64,000 bases of DNA. Origin: Pararhizobium antarcticum (GTDB lineage: Bacteria > Pseudomonadota > Alphaproteobacteria > Rhizobiales > Rhizobiaceae). Positions 45,676-52,676 of the stretch are shown here, piece by piece. Position 1 is the first letter of the stretch. Every line of letters starts with the position of its first letter. The notes under the pieces were generated by a model. That model had not been told where the DNA came from and ran no database searches. It saw only the letters and a program-made list of their open reading frames with translations. The position numbers and the translations under genes are program-made. The stretch spans positions 62,001 through 126,000 of the forward strand of contig NZ_LSRP01000085.1 in assembly GCF_001885585.1 (NCBI RefSeq), written 5' to 3'.

Positions 45676-45792
45676 TTACCCCCCTCTGTCGGCAATGCCG
45701 ACATCTCCCCCACAAGGGGGGAGATCGTTATGTGCCCTAGACGGCCCAAAGCGTTCGGCCAATCTCCGCCCTTGAGGGAGAGATAGCCCGGA
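45676..45792. repeat. Rhizobial palindromic intergenic repeat
   Basis: The segment contains three nested palindromes: GTCGGCAATGCCGAC (45688-45702), ATCTCCCCC paired with GGGGGAGAT (45703-45711, 45717-45725), and ATCTCCGCC with GAGGGAGAGAT (45761-45783). The second palindrome, ACATCTCCCCCACAAGGGGG, is a familiar dispersed repeat of rhizobial genomes. It lies within the AAA+ cluster, between the coiled-coil and 382-residue genes. Confidence 0.75.
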
Positions 45793-45847
45793 GGACCAGA
45801 GGCGGGCAATCCTGCGCGTACTCCTTCCAAAATCACCGCCAGCACCA

Positions 45848-46936
45848 TCACGGCTTCACGTAGTTCGCGGAATTGTGCTTGTCCATGACCGTCTGGAACC
45901 GGCGGGCAAAGGCGTCGTCAGCGAGCTTCTTGCGGCGCTGGATATCCTGCGTCGAGAGCATGTTCTTCTCGTGCATTTCGAGCAGATCGCCGATGTGCCG
46001 CTGCGAGGCGGAACCGATGCCGGCCATGGTTTCCTCGGCGGCCGTATCGACCTGGCTGCCGAGCGTGTTGATCTTGTGGGCGACGTCCTGCTGGGCCGCC
46101 GTCTTCAACGAATCCTCCAGCGCCTTGTAGAGGACGATGCGCTGTTCGGTATCGATCGTCAGCTTGTTGATCAACGTGTTCTGCGCAGCGATCTGGTTGT
46201 TGAGGCTGTCGACGAAGGTCTGGAACATCGAGGTGTAGCGCTCCAGCGTCTGGCTTTCGGCCAGGAGTTCCTGCTCCTTGGCCTGCTTCTGGTTGTATTC
46301 CGTCGCCAGTGCCGAGCGCTCGCCTTCAAGCTGCGCCCGGGTCATCTGGTCGGTCGAAGCCGCAATCTTGTTTTCGATATCCATCAGCATCGGGTTGAGT
46401 TCCTCGATGCGCTTCTGGGTGTCCTGCAGCGACGTCATCGTGCCCTTGCGCCGCTCGATCACCTGGATCAGGCTCGCTTCCGACTGCTTGTACCGCTGGT
46501 CGAGAACCGCCTTCTGCTCTTTGAGGATGCCAACGATCGTATCCGATTTCGACAGGAGCTGCTGCAGGTTGCCGGCCAGCGACATGTTGCGCACCCGGTC
46601 GGTGCGCATGCGCTGCATGCTCTGCTTGGAAAACATGCCGATGAATTTCTCGTAGCCGGTATAGCTCTTCATCGTCTCGAATTCGGCGCCGAACGTGTTG
46701 GTCGCGTCTTCGAGCCCGAGGATCAGATCGGCAATATTGCCTTCCATCACCCGCTGCTGGTTGACGACATCGCTGATGCGGGCGTTTTCGATGTCGAAAT
46801 TGACATCGCCGAGCTTGGTGTCGGCCTTGGCGAACTGGTCGAGCACGGCGCCGGACTGCTCCATCTTGCCGCGCATCTGGCTGACGATGCCGCGCGTCTT
46901 TTCGATTTCGCTCTCAAAATTCTGCAACGTCGCCAT
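45848..46936 (-). CDS. Long coiled-coil protein of the AAA+ cluster
   Basis: The 362-residue product is almost entirely helical and rich in Gln, Glu, Lys and Leu, with heptad-like stretches at about residues 90-260 (QQLLSKSDTIVGILKEQKAV, RIEELNPMLMDIENKIAAST, LEGERSALATEYNQKQAKEQ). The C-terminal tail is basic (DIQRRKKLADDAFARRF). No membrane helix is seen. The layout recalls TelA-like and cytoskeletal coiled-coil proteins, but I see no definite family match. The start ATG 46936 (MATLQNFESEI) was preferred over an upstream codon. It is the first gene of the five-gene cluster. Confidence 0.75.
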   Translation of the reverse strand: MATLQNFESEIEKTRGIVSQMRGKMEQSGAVLDQFAKADTKLGDVNFDIENARISDVVNQQRVMEGNIADLILGLEDATNTFGAEFETMKSYTGYEKFIGMFSKQSMQRMRTDRVRNMSLAGNLQQLLSKSDTIVGILKEQKAVLDQRYKQSEASLIQVIERRKGTMTSLQDTQKRIEELNPMLMDIENKIAASTDQMTRAQLEGERSALATEYNQKQAKEQELLAESQTLERYTSMFQTFVDSLNNQIAAQNTLINKLTIDTEQRIVLYKALEDSLKTAAQQDVAHKINTLGSQVDTAAEETMAGIGSASQRHIGDLLEMHEKNMLSTQDIQRRKKLADDAFARRFQTVMDKHNSANYVKP

Positions 46937-47068
46937 CCCTGTTCCCCTTGATGCTGTTGTTAAGGCCGGACGCATCGCCGGGCCGGATTATTCGGTTGTC
47001 ACATCAGCCTATATAATGGGACTGGCAATTTGAAGCACAAGTATCCGGCTGCCGAAATTCGCCCTGGC

Positions 47069-47455
47069 CTATTTCCCAACCACCGTGCTCTTGAGATAGG
47101 CTATCAGGTTGACGATATCGGTTGGCTTGCGCAGACCGGCAAAGGTCATCTTTGTCCCCGGCACCATCGATTTCGGGCTCAAGAGATAGTCCGACAGCCG
47201 CCCCTCGTCCCAGAGCTTGCCGTCTTCGCCGAAGGACGCCATGGCCGAAGAGTAGTTATAGTCCGGCACCGTCGCCACAGGCCGGCCGAGGATGCCCATC
47301 AGGCTGGGCCCGACGCGGTTCTCAGCCTCTGTCGCGCTATGACAGGCGCCACATTTCCTGAAGACCTGTGCCCCGGCCGCCGCATCGCCGTCGGCGCGCA
47401 CGGACCCCGCCGCAAGCAGCAGACACAAAGAGAGCAGAACAGCACGAAAGGACAT
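47069..47455 (-). CDS. Class I c-type cytochrome (cytochrome c2-like), exported
   Basis: The 128-residue product has a signal peptide (AVLLSLCLLLAAGSVRADG) and a haem-attachment site FRKCGACHSAT (CXXCH, about residues 34-38). The axial Met lies in the C-terminal VPGTKMTFAGLRKPTD. It is a soluble or periplasmic electron carrier of the class I type. The start MSFRAVLL at 47455 gives a proper signal peptide. It follows tdk on the same strand with a 68-base gap. Its redox partners are not encoded nearby. Confidence 0.92.
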   Translation of the reverse strand: MSFRAVLLSLCLLLAAGSVRADGDAAAGAQVFRKCGACHSATEAENRVGPSLMGILGRPVATVPDYNYSSAMASFGEDGKLWDEGRLSDYLLSPKSMVPGTKMTFAGLRKPTDIVNLIAYLKSTVVGK

Positions 47456-47523
47456 CGACAGGTTTCCTCGGCAGGAGCGACGGACCGCCATCATGACGGG
47501 CTTCAGCGCCCAGCGATAGGTGG

Positions 47524-48108
47524 TCACTGTGTCTCGTTCATCTTGTCTTCCCAGTGGCGGCGGCAATAGACGACGTATTTTTCGTTGCCGCCAACATCGA
47601 CCTGCGCGCCCTCGCGAACGATGTTACCCTCTGCATCCAGGCGCGCGACCATGGTCGCCTTGCGGCCGCAATGGCAGATCGTCCGGACCTCGCGCATTTC
47701 GTCGGCAATCGCCAGCAGCGCCATGGAGCCCGGGAAAAGCTTGCCCTGGAAATCCGTTCGCAATCCATAGGCCATGACGGGAATGCCGATACGGTCGGCG
47801 ATCCGCGCCAGCTGCCAGACCTGGTCGGGATCAAGAAACTGCGCCTCATCGACAAACACGCAGGCGATGGCGTCCTCCGCATGCAGGCGCTCCAGCAGCA
47901 CATAGAGATCGTCACCCGGCTGAAAGGCGATGCCGTCTTCCATGAGGCCGATACGCGAGGAGACACGACCCGTTCCGGCACGATCATCGAAGGCTGCGAT
48001 CAGGATCACCGTGCGCATGCCGCGTTCACGGTAATTGTAGGACGCCTGCAGAAGAAGCGTCGATTTTCCGGCGTTCATCGTGGCGTAGCTGAAATACAGT
48101 TTTGCCAT
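47524..48108 (-). CDS. tdk: Thymidine kinase
   Basis: The enzyme phosphorylates thymidine to dTMP in pyrimidine salvage. The 194-residue type II thymidine kinase shows the P-loop YATMNAGKSTLLL, VFVDEAQFLDPDQVWQLARIAD (Walker B-like), YGLRTDFQGKLFPGS (lasso region) and zinc-binding cysteines in ICHCGRKAT and the C-terminal YCRRHW. The start at 48108 (MAKLYFSYATMNAGKST) agrees with the family. The gene precedes the cytochrome c gene and is divergent from choX across 245 bases. Confidence 0.96.
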   Translation of the reverse strand: MAKLYFSYATMNAGKSTLLLQASYNYRERGMRTVILIAAFDDRAGTGRVSSRIGLMEDGIAFQPGDDLYVLLERLHAEDAIACVFVDEAQFLDPDQVWQLARIADRIGIPVMAYGLRTDFQGKLFPGSMALLAIADEMREVRTICHCGRKATMVARLDAEGNIVREGAQVDVGGNEKYVVYCRRHWEDKMNETQ

Positions 48109-48353
48109 GGCGTCCTCTCCTGTATGTTGGCCCGTGTTCATGACCAGAGCGGGAGGCGGAAGGCCAGAGCGCAACGACGAAAGTCACAGAAAATCGAATG
48201 TCGGGGGCGAAACGAAGGCAATGCGACATTTCGCGTCGCTAAACGGGGCCGCCTCCGGTAAATGTCCCAATACACTTGAGACAACATCAAGGGCGCTGGG
48301 AAGAGCGGACACTTGATGATTGGCTAAAATGATAAAGTCAGGGGAATATCAGC

Positions 48354-49310
48354 ATGATCAAAACGCTTTCATTGAAACTCGCACTTGCCACAGCGGTCTC
48401 CGTTGCGGCGCTTTCCGTCGGCACGGCTTCTGCCGCCGAGCCTGAAGCCTGCGGTACGGTTCGTTTCGCCGATGTCGGCTGGACGGACATCACGGCGACG
48501 ACCGCGACCGTCTCGACGATTCTGAAGGGTCTCGGTTATGAAACGGACGTCAAGGTCCTCTCGGTTCCAGTGACCTACCAGTCGCTGAAGAACAAGGACA
48601 TCGACATCTTCCTCGGCAACTGGATGCCGACCCAGGAAGCCGACGTGCGGCCGTTCCTCGACGACAAGTCCGTCGAATCCTTCGGTCCGAACCTTGAGGG
48701 CGCCAAATACACGCTGGCGACCAACGCCAAGGGCGCGGAACTCGGCATCAAGGATTTCAAGGACATCGCCACCCACAAGGATGCACTCGAAGGCAAGATC
48801 TACGGCATCGAGCCCGGCAATGACGGCAACCGCCTGATCATCGACATGATCGAAAAGGACACGTTCGGCCTGAAGGGCTTCGAAGTCGTCGAATCCTCCG
48901 AGCAGGGCATGCTGGCGCAGGTCGCCCGCACCGAGAAGGACGGCGCGCCGGTGATCTTCCTCGGCTGGGAACCGCATCCGATGAACGCCAACTTCAAGCT
49001 GACCTACCTCACCGGCGGCGACGACATCTTCGGCCCCAATCTCGGCGGCGCGACGATCTTCACCAATGTTCGTGCCGGTTACACGACCGAATGCCCGAAT
49101 GTCGGCAAGCTGATCACCAACCTGAAATTCTCGCTTCCGATGGAAAACGAGATCATGGGCAAGATCCTCAACGACGGAAAAGACCCGGACGCCGCTGCAA
49201 CGGAATGGCTGAAGGCCAATCCTGCGGCAATCGAGCCCTGGCTGGCTGGCGTCACCACCAAGGACGGTGGCGACGGTCCGGCAGCCGTCAAGGCCGCTCT
49301 CGGTCTCTGA
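48354..49310 (+). CDS. choX: Choline ABC transporter substrate-binding protein
   Basis: This 318-residue periplasmic protein binds choline with high affinity. A signal peptide (ALATAVSVAALSVGTASA) is followed by the ProX-like fold. The aromatic cage of S. meliloti ChoX is recognisable: Trp in FADVGWTDI, Trp in IFLGNWMPTQEAD, Tyr in EGAKYTLATN and Trp in FLGWEPHPMN. It is the first gene of choXWV. A terminator after the gene would make it more abundant than the membrane components. The 245-base upstream gap holds its promoter, but no operator was identified with confidence. Confidence 0.95.
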   Translation: MIKTLSLKLALATAVSVAALSVGTASAAEPEACGTVRFADVGWTDITATTATVSTILKGLGYETDVKVLSVPVTYQSLKNKDIDIFLGNWMPTQEADVRPFLDDKSVESFGPNLEGAKYTLATNAKGAELGIKDFKDIATHKDALEGKIYGIEPGNDGNRLIIDMIEKDTFGLKGFEVVESSEQGMLAQVARTEKDGAPVIFLGWEPHPMNANFKLTYLTGGDDIFGPNLGGATIFTNVRAGYTTECPNVGKLITNLKFSLPMENEIMGKILNDGKDPDAAATEWLKANPAAIEPWLAGVTTKDGGDGPAAVKAALGL

Positions 49311-49320
49311 TCGAACGACA

Positions 49321-49347
49321 AAGGCAGGGCAAAGTCCCTGCCTTTTT
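49321..49347 (+). terminator. Intra-operon terminator between choX and choW
   Basis: AAGGCAGGG (49321-49329) pairs with CCCTGCCTT (49336-49344), followed by a T run. It probably lets part of transcription stop after choX, raising the binding protein relative to ChoWV. Confidence 0.82.
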
Positions 49348-49396
49348 CACGCGCATCCGCTCCTATCCTTGATCTCGAAAACCAGGCGAAAAATCC

Positions 49397-50248
49397 GTGG
49401 AATGGCTCACCGACCCTGAACGACGTATCCCCATTGGCCGCTGGGCGAAGGAATTCTTCAACTGGCTGACCACCAATTTCGAGAGTTTTTTCGACAATCT
49501 CTCCGCCGTTCTGGCCGGTGTCGTCAACGTCATCCTATGGGTGTTTCAGACACCGCACCCGCTGCTCGTCGTCGCGGTGGTGACAGCTGCAGCCTACTGG
49601 TTCCGCCGCTCGATCGGCGTGACGCTGTTCACGCTTTTCGGCCTGCTGCTGATCATCAATCTCGGCTACTGGAAGGCGACGACCGAGACGCTGGCGCTGG
49701 TGCTCGCGGCCAGCTTCGTCTCCATGGCTGTCGGCATCCCGCTCGGTATCGCCGCCGCCCGTCGCGCCTGGGTCTATGCCGTGATGCGACCGATTCTCGA
49801 CCTGATGCAGACGATCCCGACCTTTGTCTACCTGATCCCGGCCCTCGTGCTCTTTGGACTGGGCATGGTTCCCGGCCTGATCGCAACCGTGATCTTCGCG
49901 ATCCCCGCCCCGATCCGCCTGACGCGCCTCGGCATCATCTCGACGCCGCCATCGCTGGTGGAAGCAGCACAATCCTTCGGCGCGACACCGATGCAGGTGC
50001 TGCGCAAGATCGAACTGCCCTTCGCCATGCCGCAAATCATGGCAGGCCTGACGCAGACGATCATGCTGTCGCTGTCGATGGTGGTCATTTCGGCACTGGT
50101 CGGCGCTGCCGGTCTCGGCGTCCCGGTTGTGCGCGCCCTCAACACCGTCAACATCGCCATGGGCTTTGAATCCGGCCTCTGCATCGTCATCCTCGCGATC
50201 ATTCTCGACCGCCTGTTCCGTTCGTCCGATGAAGGAGAAGGCGCATGA
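49397..50248 (+). CDS. choW: Choline ABC transporter permease
   Basis: This 283-residue integral membrane permease of the ProW/OpuAB type has about six helices. The EAA loop region reads LVEAAQSFGATPMQVLRKIELPFAMP (positions about 195-220), the contact for the ATPase. It starts at GTG 49397 (VEWLTDPERRIP). Its stop overlaps the choV start by ATGA. It imports choline together with ChoX and ChoV, for osmoprotection and as a carbon and nitrogen source. Confidence 0.95.
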   Translation: MEWLTDPERRIPIGRWAKEFFNWLTTNFESFFDNLSAVLAGVVNVILWVFQTPHPLLVVAVVTAAAYWFRRSIGVTLFTLFGLLLIINLGYWKATTETLALVLAASFVSMAVGIPLGIAAARRAWVYAVMRPILDLMQTIPTFVYLIPALVLFGLGMVPGLIATVIFAIPAPIRLTRLGIISTPPSLVEAAQSFGATPMQVLRKIELPFAMPQIMAGLTQTIMLSLSMVVISALVGAAGLGVPVVRALNTVNIAMGFESGLCIVILAIILDRLFRSSDEGEGA

Positions 50249-51294
50249 CCGAAGCCGTCGTTTTCAAGAATGTCGACATCATCTTCGGCAACAGGCCGCA
50301 GGCAGCCATCGCGATGATCGACCAGGGCAAGACCCGCGACGAGATCGGTGCGGCAACCGGCCTGGTGCTGGGCGTCGCCGATGCCTCGCTCGCGATCCAG
50401 GAAGGCGAGATCCTCGTCCTCATGGGGCTCTCAGGTTCAGGCAAGTCGACGCTTCTGCGTGCCGTCAACGGGCTGGCGCCCGTGGTGCGCGGCGAGGTCG
50501 CCGTCAATACGGCGAACGGACCGCTCAATCCCTACAAGACCAGCGCCAAATCGCTGCGTGATTTCCGCATGCACACCGTATCCATGGTGTTCCAGCAATT
50601 CGCGCTTTTGCCGTGGCGCACCGTCGCCGACAATGTCGGCTTCGGGCTCGAACTTGCCGGCATGCCGGACAAGGAGCGCAGGGACCGCGTCAACGAGCAG
50701 CTTGAACTCGTCAACCTGACGAAATGGGCCGACCGCCAGGTCAAGGAACTGTCGGGCGGCATGCAGCAGCGCGTCGGCCTTGCCCGTGCCTTTGCCACCG
50801 GCGCCCCGATTCTTCTGATGGATGAACCCTTCTCGGCGCTTGATCCGCTGATCCGCACCCGCCTGCAGGACGAGCTGCTGGAATTCCAGCGTCGCCTGAA
50901 AAAGACAATTCTCTTCGTCAGCCACGATCTCGACGAGGCCTTCCGCATCGGCAACCGCATCGCCATCATGGAAGGCGGTCGTATCATCCAGTGCGGCACC
51001 CCGCAGGATATCGTCAAGAACCCGGCCAACCAGTATGTTGCGGATTTTGTCCAGAACATGAACCCGATCACCATGCTGACGGCGCTCGATGTCATGCGCC
51101 AGGGCGTCAACCGCACCGACACCGCCGCGGGCGTAACGGCAACTGCCAAGCCGACAACCCCGCTGATCGATATTCTCGATGCCATGTCCCGGCAGCCGGG
51201 CAGCATCGGCGTGGTTGACAACGGCACGATCGTCGGCACGATCACGGCCCAGAACGTCGTCGAGGGCCTGACGCGGCATCGCAACAGGACCTGA
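50245..51294 (+). CDS. choV: Choline ABC transporter ATP-binding protein
   Basis: The 349-residue ATPase of the ProV type has Walker A at MGLSGSGKSTLLRAVNG (about residue 60), the Q-loop VFQQFALLPWRTV, the signature LSGGMQQRVGLARA, Walker B ILLMDEPFSALDP and the H-loop LFVSHDLDEA. The C-terminal segment (about 310-349: PLIDILDAMSRQPGSIGVVD) resembles part of a CBS regulatory domain. It begins within the choW stop (ATGA overlap) and is terminated by a hairpin after its stop. Confidence 0.95.
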   Translation: MTEAVVFKNVDIIFGNRPQAAIAMIDQGKTRDEIGAATGLVLGVADASLAIQEGEILVLMGLSGSGKSTLLRAVNGLAPVVRGEVAVNTANGPLNPYKTSAKSLRDFRMHTVSMVFQQFALLPWRTVADNVGFGLELAGMPDKERRDRVNEQLELVNLTKWADRQVKELSGGMQQRVGLARAFATGAPILLMDEPFSALDPLIRTRLQDELLEFQRRLKKTILFVSHDLDEAFRIGNRIAIMEGGRIIQCGTPQDIVKNPANQYVADFVQNMNPITMLTALDVMRQGVNRTDTAAGVTATAKPTTPLIDILDAMSRQPGSIGVVDNGTIVGTITAQNVVEGLTRHRNRT

Positions 51295-51304
51295 CGAACG
51301 ACCG

Positions 51305-51317
51305 ATGCACAGTGCAT
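51305..51317. promoter_or_regulatory. Palindrome upstream of the HugZ-like gene
   Basis: ATGCACAGTGCAT is a perfect inverted repeat of two 6-base arms around a central A. It lies 47 bases before the HugZ-like start. It may be an operator, or simply part of the choV terminator region that follows directly. Confidence 0.35.
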
Positions 51318-51318
51318 G

Positions 51319-51343
51319 CGCCCGGACCTCGAAGCTCCGGGCG
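51319..51343 (+). terminator. Terminator after choV
   Basis: CGCCCGGA (51319-51326) pairs with TCCGGGCG (51336-51343), followed by TCTTCGTCT. It ends the choXWV transcript 22 bases before the HugZ-like start. Confidence 0.65.
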
Positions 51344-51364
51344 TCTTCGTCTGAGGAGATGATC

Positions 51365-52108
51365 ATGACAGACAAACCTTCCGTCCTGCGCGAAACGGAT
51401 GACGCGGCCCGCAAACAGGCCCGCATTCTGTTGCGATCGGCTCGCCATGCGGCGCTGGCCGTCATCGAACCGGGCAGCGACGGATTTCCCTTTGTCAGCC
51501 GCGTGCTGCTCGGCATGGATATCGATGGCACCCCGGTCATCCTGGTTTCGGCCCTGTCGACCCACACCCAGGCGCTGGCCGCAGATCCGCGCTGCTCGCT
51601 GCTGACAGGCGACATCGGCAAGGGCGACCCGTTGGCCCATGCCCGCCTGACGGTCCAATGCGAGGCGGCCAGAGTGCCGGGAGAGAGCCCTGACCACGTC
51701 CGGATCCGCGAGCGGTTCATCCGGCGTCACCCGAAGGCGCAACTCTATGTCGACTTTCCCGATTTCAGCTTTTTCCGGCTCGTTCCCCTCAGGGCCAGCA
51801 TGAATGGCGGCTTTGGCCGCGCCTTCCTGATGGAAGCGCAGGACCTGCGCATCGAATCACCGGCGACGGCAGAACTCCAGGCCATGGAGGCCAGCGCAAT
51901 CGAACACATGAACAGCGATCATGCCGATGCGGCCGGCCATTATGCGCGGACCCATTGCGGCGCAAAGGGCGAGACGTGGCAGATTCGCGGGATCGACGCC
52001 GCAGGGATCGACCTGGCGAGCGGCGACCAGCTGAAGCGGCTGGAATTCGATGCGCCACTGCAAAATGCATCAGGTCTGCGGCCATTGCTGAAGAAACTTA
52101 ACGGTTAA
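51365..52108 (+). CDS. HugZ-type haem-utilisation / pyridoxamine 5'-phosphate oxidase-fold protein
   Basis: The 247-residue product has an N-terminal FMN-binding split-barrel domain (about residues 15-150: RILLRSARHAALAVIEPGSDGFPFVSRVLLGMD, then LYVDFPDFSFFRLVPLRASMNGGFGRAF) and a C-terminal DUF2470 domain (about 165-240: EASAIEHMNSDHADAAGHYA, GIDAAGIDLASGDQLKRLEF). This two-domain layout is that of HugZ-like haem-degrading proteins. The start ATG 51365 has GAGGAGAT upstream. It follows choV, but a terminator separates them. A link with the ShmR-like receptor at 33.5 kb is plausible; activity is unproven. Confidence 0.82.
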   Translation: MTDKPSVLRETDDAARKQARILLRSARHAALAVIEPGSDGFPFVSRVLLGMDIDGTPVILVSALSTHTQALAADPRCSLLTGDIGKGDPLAHARLTVQCEAARVPGESPDHVRIRERFIRRHPKAQLYVDFPDFSFFRLVPLRASMNGGFGRAFLMEAQDLRIESPATAELQAMEASAIEHMNSDHADAAGHYARTHCGAKGETWQIRGIDAAGIDLASGDQLKRLEFDAPLQNASGLRPLLKKLNG

Positions 52109-52155
52109 ACCGATCCGCCTACCCCGATTTTTTACAGTAGGTGGTTGTCCTTTTA

Positions 52156-52171
52156 TTCATCACGACTAATT
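52156..52171 (-). promoter_or_regulatory. NolR-type box upstream of the NolR-like gene
   Basis: The minus strand reads ATTAG, nine bases, then AT, which fits the described NolR box (A/T)TTAG-N9-A(T/A). It lies 56-71 bases before the regulator start. Autoregulation of nolR through such a box is known in rhizobia. The motif is short, so the match is indicative only. Confidence 0.5.
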
Positions 52172-52226
52172 ATCCCGGCTTCACACTCATAACCAAGCGT
52201 GATGTAATTTTCGCATGGAGCCTTGA

Positions 52227-52565
52227 ATGCAAACAATTTCGCCCCAGAAACACGTCAAAGCAGAGGTTGCTGCCGGATTTTTAGCCGCCATGGCCAATCC
52301 GAAACGGCTGCTCATACTCACTTCGCTGGTCCGCGAAGAAATGGCCGTGGGTGCGCTGGCAAATCAGGTCGGACTCAGCCAGTCGGCGCTGTCGCAGCAT
52401 CTGTCGAAATTGCGGGCCCAGAACCTTGTCACCACGCGTCGCGATGCACAGACGATCTATTATTCGAGTTCGTCCGATGCCGTTTTGAGAATTCTGGAAA
52501 CGCTCAAGGATATTTATCCGGAAGACGAGACCGCAGAAGCAACGGCGCCGCGCCTGAGAGCCTGA
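52227..52565 (+). CDS. nolR: ArsR-family winged-helix regulator, NolR-like
   Basis: The 112-residue ArsR/SmtB-type regulator contains AGFLAAMANPKRLLILTSLV, VGALANQVGLSQSALSQHLSKLRAQNLVTTRRDAQTIYYSSSSDAV (split over about residues 41-86). The winged-helix core, in particular LSQSALSQHLSKLRAQNLV and RRDAQTIYYS, resembles rhizobial NolR, a global repressor of nodulation and other genes. It lacks the metal-binding ELCV motif of ArsR sensors. The short Gln-His N terminus fits the family. A NolR-type box lies upstream. The name is by similarity only. Confidence 0.78.
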   Translation: MQTISPQKHVKAEVAAGFLAAMANPKRLLILTSLVREEMAVGALANQVGLSQSALSQHLSKLRAQNLVTTRRDAQTIYYSSSSDAVLRILETLKDIYPEDETAEATAPRLRA

Positions 52566-52592
52566 CGGAATACCGAATTCTCGTATATGCAG

Positions 52593-52633
52593 AGCCCCCA
52601 TTTTGGCCGAAGCCTGATTGGGGGCTTTCTTTT
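52593..52633 (+). terminator. Terminator after the NolR-like gene
   Basis: AGCCCCCA (52593-52600) pairs with TGGGGGCT (52619-52626), followed by TTCTTTT. It is 28 bases past the stop and before the convergent cellulase gene. Confidence 0.78.
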
Positions 52634-52676
52634 GGCGTGCTTTTGGCCCGCAAGGCACCCGCGCTCGCTGCGGCCC

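Noticed and set aside
44107-45786. Long plus-strand open frame opposite the AAA+ and 382-residue genes
   Set aside because: It shows no domain signal and runs against two closely packed minus-strand genes with good starts.
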